From NCBI GenBank assembly GCA_031553775.1, contig JAVBLA010000002.1, positions 1 to 10,899 on the forward strand: a stretch of 10,899 nt of DNA, read 5' to 3'. The first letter of the stretch is position 1. Every line of letters starts with the position of its first letter. Positions 1 to 7,632 of this stretch are shown piece by piece. Both the position numbers and the translations under genes were made by a program. The notes below the pieces were generated by a model, which was not told the DNA's origin, did no database searches, and saw only the letters and a program-made list of their open reading frames with translations. The DNA is from JAISFI01 sp031553775. Its GTDB lineage: Bacteria; Bacteroidota; Bacteroidia; Bacteroidales; Azobacteroidaceae.

Positions 1-125
1 CAATGATCAATCGGATTGCGCTTAATTTGATTAAAAATGAAAACTCTAAGAAAAGAAGTGTGAAGGGAAAAAGACTTGACGCGGGATGGAATAATGATTA
101 TTTATTGAAAATCCTAACAAATTAA
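1..125 (+). CDS. ISAs1-family transposase, C-terminal fragment
   Basis: An open frame (codons from base 3, stop TAA at 123-125) is open from the window edge and encodes about 40 residues including IALNLIKNE, KKRSVKGKRLDAGW and NNDYLLKIL. From memory this is the characteristic C-terminus of ISAs1-family DDE transposases, where a KRSIKGKR-type basic stretch is followed by aGWdnDYLLKIL. The catalytic DDE residues lie upstream of the window. The stop codon overlaps the first base of the right inverted repeat, so the element has essentially no 3' non-coding sequence. The ATG at 3-5 is an internal Met, not a start. Identification rests on recognising the motif; there was no alignment. Confidence 0.85.
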   Translation, partial: MINRIALNLIKNENSKKRSVKGKRLDAGWNNDYLLKILTN

Positions 126-140
126 GATGCGTTTGCCCTG
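125..140 (-). repeat. Right terminal inverted repeat (IRR) of the ISAs1-family element
   Basis: AGATGCGTTTGCCCTG is the perfect reverse complement of CAGGGCAAACGCATCT at 10760-10775. The next outer pair (G141/C10759) also matches by complement, which may be chance. Inside the repeat the match stops at once (A124 against A10776). The repeat marks the transposase-binding end of the element. Confidence 0.9.
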
Positions 141-181
141 GGACCTATCCGTAGAATTTTTAATCTTCTCAAAAATATCCT

Positions 182-189
182 TATCTTTG
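182..189 (+). promoter_or_regulatory. Probable -7 promoter element for the GNAT-parE-coaD-S41 operon
   Basis: TATCTTTG fits the Bacteroidetes -7 consensus TAnnTTTG and sits 31 bases before the ATG at 221. This leaves a short leader of about 25 bases, normal for the phylum. I see no clear TTG-type -33 box at the expected distance upstream (about 160), so the match is half-supported. It lies 41 bases downstream of the end of the IS, so the insertion did not remove it. Confidence 0.55.
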
Positions 190-220
190 CATCCTTAGAA
201 AATAAACTAACAATCCCACA

Positions 221-1354
221 ATGGAGATAGTCATAAAGGAAGTTACCACTAAAAAAGACCTCAAAGCATTTGTGAAGTTCAATATAGATCTTTACAGATA
301 TTGTCCGTATCATGTACCCGGATTAGTTGCGGACGAATTGATTACTTTGAGTAAAGAGAAGAATCCTGCATTCGATTCCTGTGAGGCAAAATATTTCCTG
401 GCTTTGAAAGACGGGAAGATTGTGGGACGTATTGCCGGAATCATCAATCATACCTCGAACGAAATCTGGAAACAACAGCATGTCCGCTTCGGATTTGTTG
501 ATTTTATCGACGACAAAAAGGTTTCCAAAGCACTTTTTTCTGCTGTGGAAGAATGGGCGAAAAGTAAAGGAATGACGGCGATACATGGTCCTCTGGGATT
601 CACCGACCTGGATCATGAAGGTTTGCTGATAGAAGGCTTTGACAAGGTGGCAACAATGGCTACCTCTTATTCATATCCTTACTACAGGGACCATATTGAG
701 GGACTGGGATTTGTAAAAGACCAGGATTGGAATGAATTGATCATACAGGTACCCCGCACTATTCCCGAGAAGCATGGTAAAATTGCGGAGATGGTCAAGA
801 AAAGATATGGTCTGAAAGTTGTAAAGTTCCATAAAACCAAAGAAATATGGCCTTATGCCCGTAAACTTTTTAACTTGTGGAATAAAGCTTATGCCCCTTT
901 GTATGCCTATGCTCCCCTGAATGACCGTCAAATCGATTTTTATATTAAGATGTACATCCCGATGCTTCGGCTGGAATTAATTTCCTTAGTTGTCAGGGAG
1001 GCAGACGATGAAGTAGTAGGACTGGGTATTTGCATCCCTAACTTATCGGAACCTTTGCGAAAAGCCGGAGGATACCTGTTCCCGTTTGGTTTTGTGCCCT
1101 TGTTGAAGAGTTTGTACGGAAAATCGGTAAAGGTAGTCGATATGATGATGATAGGAGTAGATCCGGAATATCAGAATAAAGGTGTGAATGCTGTTATTTT
1201 TGTCGATATGATTACCGAAATAAACAAATTGGGAGCCGAATATTGCGAAAGTAACCCGGAACTGGAATTGAACAATAAGGTACACTCTCTATGGGACGAA
1301 AACTTCGGCGCGAAAGTCCACAAAAGAAGAAGGGCGTTTATCAAGCAATTGTGA
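221..1354 (+). CDS. GNAT-family N-acetyltransferase-like protein
   Basis: A 377-residue cytoplasmic protein with no signal peptide or membrane segment, of a type widespread in Bacteroidales and usually annotated only as an N-acetyltransferase or hypothetical protein. Its substrate is unknown. Visible GNAT-like features are the beta-strand pair FLALKDGKIVGRIAGIINH (about 59-77) and, in the C-terminal half, a motif-A-like acetyl-CoA-binding segment IGVDPEYQNKGVNAVIF (about 311-327) followed by ESNPELELNNKV (343-354). The two halves suggest tandem GNAT folds. Conserved-looking blocks include HGPLGFTDLDHEG (122-134) and the basic tail KRRRAFIKQL. The ATG at 221 is the first in frame after the promoter. 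The stop lies one base before the parE start, so the two are probably translationally coupled. The family is fairly sure; biochemical activity is not shown by sequence alone. Confidence 0.85.
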   Translation: MEIVIKEVTTKKDLKAFVKFNIDLYRYCPYHVPGLVADELITLSKEKNPAFDSCEAKYFLALKDGKIVGRIAGIINHTSNEIWKQQHVRFGFVDFIDDKKVSKALFSAVEEWAKSKGMTAIHGPLGFTDLDHEGLLIEGFDKVATMATSYSYPYYRDHIEGLGFVKDQDWNELIIQVPRTIPEKHGKIAEMVKKRYGLKVVKFHKTKEIWPYARKLFNLWNKAYAPLYAYAPLNDRQIDFYIKMYIPMLRLELISLVVREADDEVVGLGICIPNLSEPLRKAGGYLFPFGFVPLLKSLYGKSVKVVDMMMIGVDPEYQNKGVNAVIFVDMITEINKLGAEYCESNPELELNNKVHSLWDENFGAKVHKRRRAFIKQL

Positions 1355-1355
1355 T

Positions 1356-3209
1356 ATGGAAGAAATCAAAGAAATACAGGAAGTAAGTTATGTTGACGAC
1401 GATATAAAAACCCTTGACTGGTGGGAGCATATCCGCCGGCGACCGGGAATGTATATCGGAAAATTGGGTGACGGAACCTATGCCGACGACGGAATTTATG
1501 TTCTCCTGAAAGAAGTACTTGATAACTCCATGGACGAATATATCATGGGTTACGGAAAAACTATTGAAGTAACCATCGACCAGGGAGTTGTGACTGTTCG
1601 TGACTATGGCCGCGGGATTCCGTTGGGCAAAGTAGTGGATGCATCTTCCAAAATGAATACCGGGGGAAAATACGATTCCAAGGCATTCAAAAAGTCGGTA
1701 GGTCTGAACGGTGTGGGAATCAAAGCGGTCAATGCACTGTCTTCTTACATGCTGGTGCAGAGTTTTCGTGACGGGGAAACCAAAAGCGTGGAGTACAGCC
1801 GCGCCCAGATTGTAGAGAACCCTCCTGTGGAATTTACGAAGGAGCCTAACGGAACATTGATCAACTTCATACCCGACGAAGAAATTTTCAAAGACTACCG
1901 GTACAAAGACGAATACATAGAGACCTTGCTTAAAAACTATGTGTTTTTGAACTCCGGACTGATTATTATGTACAACGGGAAGAAGTTTTTCTCCAAAAAC
2001 GGTTTGGTGGATTTGCTGAATGAAAATATGACCACCGACCCGCTGTACCCGATCATTCATTTACAGGGAGAAGATATCGAAATCTCGATCACACATGCCA
2101 ACCAATACGGTGAAGAATATTATTCTTTTGTAAACGGACAACATACTACCCAGGGAGGTACCCATCAATCGGCTTTCCGCGAAACGACTTCCCGTGTGAT
2201 CAAAGAATACTATAATAAGAATTTTGATTATGCCGATATCCGCAGTGGTTTGGTGGCGGCGGTCAGTATCAAGGTAGAAGAGCCGGTCTTCGAGTCACAG
2301 ACCAAAACCAAATTGGGATCCAGAGATATGAGTCCTGGTGGTGTCAGTGTCGTGAAGTTTATCGGCGATTTTATCAAGAGGGAACTGGATAATTTTCTCC
2401 ATAAGCATCCGGATGTGTCTGATATCATGCTGAAAAAGATATTGGAATCCGAAAAAGAGCGGAAAGCAATGGCCGGTGTTTCCAAACTGGCCCGCGAACG
2501 TGCGAAAAAAGCCAATCTGCATAATAAGAAGTTACGCGATTGCCGCTTCCATTACTCGGATGCCAAAGGAGAGAACCTCGATCAGACCTGTATTTTTATT
2601 ACGGAGGGAGATTCTGCCAGCGGATCGATCACACAAAGCCGGGACCCGAATTCTCAGGCAGTATTCAGCCTGCGGGGAAAACCGCTCAATACTTACGGGG
2701 AAACGAAAGAGATTGTTTATAAAAACGAAGAATTTAATCTTCTCCAGGCAGCGCTCAATATTGAAGATGGGTTGGAAGGACTGAGGTATAATAAAATCAT
2801 TATCGCAACCGATGCCGATGTCGACGGAATGCATATCCGTCTGCTTATCCTTACCTTTTTCCTGCAGTTTTTCCCGGACCTGATTAAAAATAACCATATT
2901 TTTATTCTGCAAACACCTCTGTTCCGTGTAAGGAATAAAAAGGAAACCATTTATTGCTATTCGGAAGACGAACGGCTGGATGCTATCCGGAAATTAGGCC
3001 CGAATCCCGAAATTACCCGGTTCAAGGGGTTAGGAGAAATATCTCCCTCGGAGTTTAAACATTTTATCGGTAAAGACTTGCGGCTGGATCCCGTAACCAT
3101 GAGGAAACAGGATGCCGTGAAAGAAATGCTCGAATTTTACATGGGTAAGAATACCATGGAAAGGCAGAATTTCATTATCGACAATCTGGTGGTGGAAGAA
3201 GATGTATAA
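1356..3209 (+). CDS. parE: DNA topoisomerase IV subunit B (ParE; GyrB/ParE family)
   Basis: A 617-residue ATPase subunit of a type IIA topoisomerase, acting with ParC (not in the window) to decatenate chromosomes. Domains in order: a GHKL ATPase with EVLDNSMDE (53-61; Glu53 the likely catalytic base, Asn57 the Mg ligand), DYGRGIP (83-89) and GLNGVGIKA (116-124); a transducer with QTKTKLG (315-321, the QTK loop); and a TOPRIM domain with EGDSA (417-421) and DADVD (486-490), then RFKGLGE (555-561), the GyrB/ParE signature. All key residues are present. The protein is close to the usual length of Bacteroidetes ParE (about 620-630) and lacks the large insertions of some GyrB proteins. The start near RRRPGMYIG (28-36) fits the family. 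ParE versus a second GyrB is decided by overall resemblance (for example TLDWWEHIRRRPGMYIG), so a small doubt remains. Confidence 0.93.
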   Translation: MEEIKEIQEVSYVDDDIKTLDWWEHIRRRPGMYIGKLGDGTYADDGIYVLLKEVLDNSMDEYIMGYGKTIEVTIDQGVVTVRDYGRGIPLGKVVDASSKMNTGGKYDSKAFKKSVGLNGVGIKAVNALSSYMLVQSFRDGETKSVEYSRAQIVENPPVEFTKEPNGTLINFIPDEEIFKDYRYKDEYIETLLKNYVFLNSGLIIMYNGKKFFSKNGLVDLLNENMTTDPLYPIIHLQGEDIEISITHANQYGEEYYSFVNGQHTTQGGTHQSAFRETTSRVIKEYYNKNFDYADIRSGLVAAVSIKVEEPVFESQTKTKLGSRDMSPGGVSVVKFIGDFIKRELDNFLHKHPDVSDIMLKKILESEKERKAMAGVSKLARERAKKANLHNKKLRDCRFHYSDAKGENLDQTCIFITEGDSASGSITQSRDPNSQAVFSLRGKPLNTYGETKEIVYKNEEFNLLQAALNIEDGLEGLRYNKIIIATDADVDGMHIRLLILTFFLQFFPDLIKNNHIFILQTPLFRVRNKKETIYCYSEDERLDAIRKLGPNPEITRFKGLGEISPSEFKHFIGKDLRLDPVTMRKQDAVKEMLEFYMGKNTMERQNFIIDNLVVEEDV

Positions 3210-3236
3210 TCGAAAGAGATGAATACGTTGACAGAT

Positions 3237-3695
3237 ATGGAAAATAAAAAAATAGCTGTATTTCCGGGAACTTTCGATCCGATAACCATCGGTCACATGT
3301 CGTTAATAACAAGGGCGTTGAATCTTGTCGACGAGATTGTGATAGCCATCGGGGTCAATCAGAACAAAAAAACATTTTTTTCCCTGGAACAACGCATGGA
3401 TATGATCTCCGGTTTGTTTGACGGCGACGATCGTGTAAGTGTGGCCAGCTATGAAGGTCTGACGGTAGATTTCGCCCGGCAGATCGGAGCCCGCTTTATT
3501 CTCCGCGGAATACGATCTGTCAATGATTTTGAATATGAAAAAAATATAGCGGATGTCAATCGCCAGATATCCGGCATCGATACATTTATCCTTTTTACGG
3601 AACCGGAACATGCGCATATCAGTTCTTCCATTGTCAGGGAGTTGCTTTCTTACGGGAAAGACGTAAGCTGCTATGTTCCATTAAAATTACAATAG
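3237..3695 (+). CDS. coaD: Phosphopantetheine adenylyltransferase (CoaD)
   Basis: Transfers AMP from ATP to 4'-phosphopantetheine, giving dephospho-CoA, the penultimate step of coenzyme A synthesis; cytoplasmic. From the ATG at 3237 it has 152 residues. It shows the nucleotidyltransferase signature GTFDPITIGH (11-20, with the T/HxGH motif), the substrate-binding RGIRSVNDFEYE (90-101) and ISSSIVREL (128-136), the ISSTxVR-type motif. It is complete with no missing catalytic residue. An in-frame ATG at 3219 would add MNTLTD and has an AAAGAG stretch just upstream, so it could be used. I prefer 3237 because family members usually begin only a few residues before FPGTFDP. It follows parE by 27 bases (9 from the alternative start) and precedes the protease gene by 4, so it is cotranscribed. 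Confidence 0.94.
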   Translation: MENKKIAVFPGTFDPITIGHMSLITRALNLVDEIVIAIGVNQNKKTFFSLEQRMDMISGLFDGDDRVSVASYEGLTVDFARQIGARFILRGIRSVNDFEYEKNIADVNRQISGIDTFILFTEPEHAHISSSIVRELLSYGKDVSCYVPLKLQ

Positions 3696-3699
3696 AATA

Positions 3700-5295
3700 A
3701 TGAAAAAGTTTCTTACACTTACTCTGGCTGTTTTCTCTTTTATTGCGTATGTTTCCGCACAAAGTTCCTTAGAAAAATTGAACTGGGCGATGTATGCGAT
3801 CAATAATTATTATGTGGATAAAGTCGACGACGGGAAATTAGTCGAAGATGCCATTATCGCCTTACTGGCCGAATTGGATCCGCATTCCAACTACCTCAAT
3901 AAAGAAGAGGTAAAAGAAATGAATGAACCCTTACAGGGGAATTTTGACGGTATCGGAATACAATTCAATATGTTAACGGATACTTTGTATGTTGTACAGG
4001 TGATTCCGGGAGGACCTTCCCAAAGAGTTGGCCTGACAGCGGGCGACCGGATCATTCTGGTAAACGATACCCTGATTGCAGGAGTGAAAATGAAAAACTC
4101 CGATATCATGAAGCGTTTGCGTGGACCCAAAGGAACGGAAGTCAGCATTAAAGTCCTCCGCCAGGGAGAGCCCGGCCTGATCAGCTTTAAGATTATCCGT
4201 GACAAAATACCCATTTATAGCCTGGAAGCTGCCTATATGGCCAACGACTCGGTAGGTTATGTCAATATTTCCCGTTTTGCCAGCACTACTCACGATGAAT
4301 TTATAAAGGCTTTCCTGGATTTGAAAAAACAGGGAATGAAATGCCTGATCCTGGATTTGCAGGGTAACGGGGGCGGTTATTTGAATACAGCTATCCAATT
4401 GTCTGATGAATTCCTGGATAACGATAAACTGATCGTTTACACCGAAGGCCTGCACCAATCGAGAGAAGATGCCAAAGCCGGCAGGAAGGGACTGTTCGAA
4501 AAAGGACGGTTGGTGATCCTGATCGATGAAACCTCGGCTTCTGCCAGCGAGATTGTTTCCGGAGCCATACAGGACTGGGACAGGGGCGTATTGGTAGGAC
4601 GCAGGAGTTTTGGTAAAGGACTGGTACAACGTCCGGTTCCCCTGCCTGACGGTAGCATGCTCCGGCTCACTACCGCAAGGTATTTTACACCGACCGGCCG
4701 CAGTATTCAGAAGCCTTACAAAAACGGAGGTGGCGCTGATTACAGTAAAGACCTGATCGAACGTTATAACAGGGGAGAAATGATGAATGCCGACAGTATC
4801 CACTTTCCCGATTCATTGAAATTTCACACCCGGGTATACGGACGAACAGTATACGGTGGTGGAGGAATCATGCCGGATTACTTCGTCCCTGTAGATACCA
4901 CGCGCTTTACTTCCTGGCATCGCAGCGTAGTAGCCAAGGGTGTTTTGTATAAAGTCAACCTGAGTTACATCGATAAAAACAGGGAAGAGATCAGGGAAAA
5001 ATACAAGAATTTCGACAATTACCTGAAAGCATATACCGTACCGGAAGACCTGATGCAGGAGCTGAAAAACCGCGCATCAGCCGATAGCATCGTTTTTAAA
5101 CAAGATGAATACGATCGTTCGGAATGGCTCATTAAACTGCAGATCAAAGCCCTCGTTGCCAGGGATGTGTTTGAAAAAAATGAGTATTATACCCGGATTA
5201 TCAATGAAGATAATGAGTCTTTTAAAAAGGCTTTGATGATTCTGAATGATCCTAAGGAGTATGACCGGCTATTGAAGGGAAGTAGAAAGAAATAA
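3700..5295 (+). CDS. Secreted S41-family C-terminal processing peptidase (CtpA/Prc type)
   Basis: A 531-residue envelope serine protease of family S41. Residues 1-20 form a signal peptide (MKK, hydrophobic core, then VSA before Gln21), so it is exported to the periplasm. A PDZ domain spans about 80-170 (GIGIQFN; GGPSQRVGLTAGDRI at 104-118). The catalytic domain has LILDLQGNGGGYL (216-228), ETSASASEI (277-285) and SFGKGLVQ (303-310). By spacing to E. coli Prc (Ser430/Lys455/Gln459) the Ser-Lys dyad is Ser281 and Lys306, with Gln310, so it should be active. Residues 340-531 form a charged, probably helical C-terminal region. Substrates are unknown; relatives trim C-termini of exported proteins. 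It is the last gene of the operon and is followed by a terminator. Confidence 0.93.
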   Translation: MKKFLTLTLAVFSFIAYVSAQSSLEKLNWAMYAINNYYVDKVDDGKLVEDAIIALLAELDPHSNYLNKEEVKEMNEPLQGNFDGIGIQFNMLTDTLYVVQVIPGGPSQRVGLTAGDRIILVNDTLIAGVKMKNSDIMKRLRGPKGTEVSIKVLRQGEPGLISFKIIRDKIPIYSLEAAYMANDSVGYVNISRFASTTHDEFIKAFLDLKKQGMKCLILDLQGNGGGYLNTAIQLSDEFLDNDKLIVYTEGLHQSREDAKAGRKGLFEKGRLVILIDETSASASEIVSGAIQDWDRGVLVGRRSFGKGLVQRPVPLPDGSMLRLTTARYFTPTGRSIQKPYKNGGGADYSKDLIERYNRGEMMNADSIHFPDSLKFHTRVYGRTVYGGGGIMPDYFVPVDTTRFTSWHRSVVAKGVLYKVNLSYIDKNREEIREKYKNFDNYLKAYTVPEDLMQELKNRASADSIVFKQDEYDRSEWLIKLQIKALVARDVFEKNEYYTRIINEDNESFKKALMILNDPKEYDRLLKGSRKK

Positions 5296-5317
5296 GGCTG
5301 ATTCGTTTTAGATATTT

Positions 5318-5372
5318 ATCCGCAAGTTTTCTCTAATGTATTGATTTTTAGAGTGAAACTTGCGGATTTTTT
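5318..5372 (+). terminator. Strong rho-independent terminator after the S41 protease gene
   Basis: ATCCGCAAGTTT (5318-5329) pairs perfectly with AAACTTGCGGAT (5356-5367). A small internal loop separates this from an inner stem CTCTAA/TTAGAG (5331-5336/5348-5353) with an 11-base loop. The stem is followed by a run of six T's (5367-5372). It begins 22 bases after the stop of the protease gene and closes the housekeeping operon, so the genes downstream need their own promoter. Confidence 0.92.
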
Positions 5373-5437
5373 AAGTAAAAATTGCTTACTTATAAATACG
5401 TGATTGGATTTTTTCACCAACTAAAAAAAATACACCA

Positions 5438-6397
5438 ATGAAAAAAATGCTATTTATTCTGATTGTACTCATTCATTCAGGCCTTATTTGTTCCCAACAG
5501 ATCGGGAATGGTTTTCCTGTTTACTTAAATAGTTTCGAAACCCCACTCGGTACCGGTGCTTATATTTCCGATAATACCCAGGCCGGATTTCCGGACGAAG
5601 AAGCCGGCTATCCCTGGAAATACCTTTTCAGTGTCCGTTCGGGTTCTGTGAACAGTAACCAGCAATTACAGATCTCCAGCCGGTTTATGCAAAACGACCG
5701 TTTATTTTTCCGGAAAGTGGATTATCCCATGGGAGATTCTCATCCTACCAGCCAGTGGTATGAATTAGCTACCCGGGGAATCAATCATTTTACAGGCAAG
5801 CAGACCGTTGATGGTGATTTCCAGGTGGGATACAATAATTATACCTATACTTCCGGATACGGTAAACGGCTGTTCTTCGGCGACGAATGGGAAAATAACA
5901 AACCTTTATGGATTGCCCGTTACAATGCGGGTGCCAATATGTCTGAAATGCGGGTAAATATAGGTTCTTATATGGAATCTTACAACCGGTTTGTAGTGGG
6001 AACTACCCGGTATGACAACAACGAATGGCTTGAAAGCCTCAGTGTGCTGGCCGATGGAAATGTAGGTATCGGAGTAAGTACTCCCCGGTTCAAATTGGAA
6101 GTGAACGGCACTATCCATGCCAAAGAAGTACGGATAGATAATAACAACTGGCCGGATTATGTTTTTTCCAAGGATTACCGGCTTCCCAGCCTTCCGGAAG
6201 TAGAACGCCATATCGAAACTCACCAACACCTTCCGGGTATTCCTTCTGCCGGTGAAGTAGAGAAGAACGGAATCGGCCTGGGCGAGATGAATGCGAAACT
6301 CCTGCAGAAGATCGAAGAAATAACACTCTATATGATTCAACAGCAGAAAGAAATCGAATCATTAAAAAACAAGGTTGAAACCCTGGAAAACCGATAA
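5438..6397 (+). CDS. Exported protein with tail-fibre-like C-terminal module and coiled coil
   Basis: A 319-residue protein of unknown function. Residues 1-19 are a signal peptide (MKK, then a hydrophobic stretch to LICS) with likely cleavage before Gln20-Gln21. The Cys at 18 is not in a convincing lipobox (GLIC), so I do not call a lipoprotein. The middle (about 25-200) is rich in aromatic and Asn residues and looks beta-stranded. The C-terminal part has DGNVGIGVSTP (207-216), KLEVNGTIHAKEV (219-231), WPDYVFSKDY (238-247) and HLPGIPSAGEVEKNGIGLGEMN (264-285), ending in a heptad-like coiled coil (about 286-319). This module recurs in many Bacteroidetes surface and tail-fibre-like proteins, and the coiled coil suggests an oligomer, probably a trimer. 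It starts a new transcription unit after the terminator. The next gene begins 10 bases after its stop, and both are exported. Confidence 0.8.
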   Translation: MKKMLFILIVLIHSGLICSQQIGNGFPVYLNSFETPLGTGAYISDNTQAGFPDEEAGYPWKYLFSVRSGSVNSNQQLQISSRFMQNDRLFFRKVDYPMGDSHPTSQWYELATRGINHFTGKQTVDGDFQVGYNNYTYTSGYGKRLFFGDEWENNKPLWIARYNAGANMSEMRVNIGSYMESYNRFVVGTTRYDNNEWLESLSVLADGNVGIGVSTPRFKLEVNGTIHAKEVRIDNNNWPDYVFSKDYRLPSLPEVERHIETHQHLPGIPSAGEVEKNGIGLGEMNAKLLQKIEEITLYMIQQQKEIESLKNKVETLENR

Positions 6398-6407
6398 AAC
6401 GATCCAC

Positions 6408-7556
6408 ATGAAACGACAACTCACCTTTTTCCTCCTGTTTTCAGGATGGACATCCCTGCTGTTTTCCCAACAGACACTGCAAGAGCCTTTACATATGCTC
6501 CGCGATGGCGATGCCATCGTCAAACAACAGGTGCTGTATAAAGATCCCGGCCGTTCAGGCGAAAATGTCTTGTGGGATTTCAGTAACCTGAGTTCCCTCA
6601 ACGAAGAGTACAAGCTTACCTATCGTGCCACCGGAGAAAACCTCATAACAGGTACCGAACATAATACGATGTACTACTATTCCCTTTCGAACGATTCCCT
6701 GTTATTGTGGGGTTATGAAAACCCGACGACGCTGCTTCGCAACCACCAGCCGGAACTGCTGTTGAAATTCCCGGTCAACCAGGGAGACCGTACCGAAAGC
6801 TATTACTGGGGCGAAGGGAAGTACTGCGACAAACTCTATTTCTCTGCCATGGGCACGGTACACAGCCATGCCGATGCCACCGGTACCCTGATCCTTCCGG
6901 ATAAGGATACGATCCGGAATGCCTTCCGTGTCCGTACGGTAAAATGGATTGCCGAAGAAATGTGCCTGTTATCGGAAAAATACCGGCGGGATACGATCCA
7001 AAGCATATCTGCCGACAGCATCAACTATCGACTGACTAACGACAGTACCCTGATTGGTGTGGAAACCTATCGCTGGTATGTGAGAGGTTACCGCTATCCT
7101 GTTTTTGAGACCGTTCAGACGGTTATTAACCGGAAAGATAGCATACAGAATGAGACATTCTTCAATACTGCCTTCTTCTACCCGCCCCAGTCTCACAGTT
7201 ACTTAGAGGATGATGAACTCAACCAGGTACTTTTGCAAAATGATCCTTTAGGGACCGGAGGCTCCGACCCTTCTCGCCCGGACAGCCCTTGGCACAATCT
7301 TACCTATAATGTTTACCCGAATCCTGTTCAAATTAATCTGGAACTGGAAATCAATCTACCCATCCCCGCCCAAACGATCCGTGTTCAGCTCACCGACCGG
7401 CAAGGCCGGATTTTGATGGAAGACGACTGGGGTTCGAATCCGGCAGGAATCCTGATAAAACAAATCTTCATGGGCCAATATATCCGGGGAGAGTATGTCT
7501 TGAATATCTGGTTTGATGAAACCTTTATGGTGAGTGAGAAGGTAATGAAGCGGTGA
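6408..7556 (+). CDS. Exported protein with T9SS type A C-terminal sorting domain
   Basis: A 382-residue protein of unknown function. The start ATG at 6408 gives a clean signal peptide (MKRQLTFFLLFSGWTSLLFS, then QQ). A TTG at 6375 in the same frame would put a charged extension before it and is unlikely. Residues from about 300 to 382 form a type IX secretion sorting domain: YNVYPNP at the start, beta strands with IRVQLTDRQGRIL, a GEYVLNI strand (G-Y-L/V pattern), and a basic end at KVMKR. The protein is therefore predicted to cross the outer membrane by T9SS and be anchored on the surface or released. Residues 21-290 (WDFSNLS, repeated aromatic/Asp patterns) resemble no enzyme family I know. 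It sits 10 bases after the previous gene, probably in one transcript. I see no convincing terminator in the 76 bases that follow. Confidence 0.82.
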   Translation: MKRQLTFFLLFSGWTSLLFSQQTLQEPLHMLRDGDAIVKQQVLYKDPGRSGENVLWDFSNLSSLNEEYKLTYRATGENLITGTEHNTMYYYSLSNDSLLLWGYENPTTLLRNHQPELLLKFPVNQGDRTESYYWGEGKYCDKLYFSAMGTVHSHADATGTLILPDKDTIRNAFRVRTVKWIAEEMCLLSEKYRRDTIQSISADSINYRLTNDSTLIGVETYRWYVRGYRYPVFETVQTVINRKDSIQNETFFNTAFFYPPQSHSYLEDDELNQVLLQNDPLGTGGSDPSRPDSPWHNLTYNVYPNPVQINLELEINLPIPAQTIRVQLTDRQGRILMEDDWGSNPAGILIKQIFMGQYIRGEYVLNIWFDETFMVSEKVMKR

Positions 7557-7632
7557 CGCGCATTTTTCCTGTAAAGTATTTTAAGTAAGAGATTTCCTTT
7601 AGCAAAAACGTTTTATTAAGCATGTTTTTCTT

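Larger units (their letters stand above)
1..140 (+). mobile_element. 3' end of an ISAs1-family insertion sequence
   Basis: The first 140 bases contain the C-terminal codons of an ISAs1-type transposase followed immediately by a terminal inverted repeat (125-140) whose exact reverse complement appears at 10760-10775, at the start of a second IS portion in the same orientation. The outermost bases of the element read ...CCCTG here and CAGGG... at the other copy, which agrees with the CAGGG-type ends I recall for this family. The element ends at 140, or at 141 if the extra matching G/C pair is counted. The rest of the IS lies upstream of the window. The bases that follow (GGACCTATCC) do not match those preceding the other copy (TCAATTATAC), so the two insertions are independent events. 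Confidence 0.85.

Noticed and set aside
1341..2060. Long minus-strand open frame opposite parE
   Set aside because: It lies entirely antisense to a strongly conserved gene and its translation has no recognisable motifs; a shadow of codon bias. The same applies to the other minus-strand frames, including 3973-4803 opposite the protease gene.
5373..5437. Promoter for the 5438 gene
   Set aside because: A new promoter is expected after the terminator, but I found no good TAnnTTTG match with a correctly spaced -33 box, only A/T-rich sequence.
5485..5495. Lipoprotein signal at Cys18 of the tail-fibre-like protein
   Set aside because: The residues before the Cys (GLI) do not form a good lipobox; ordinary signal peptidase cleavage before the Gln pair is more likely.
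6375..6377. TTG at 6375 as the start of the T9SS-domain protein
   Set aside because: It overlaps the end of the preceding gene and would place eleven mostly polar residues before a clean signal peptide that begins at the ATG at 6408.
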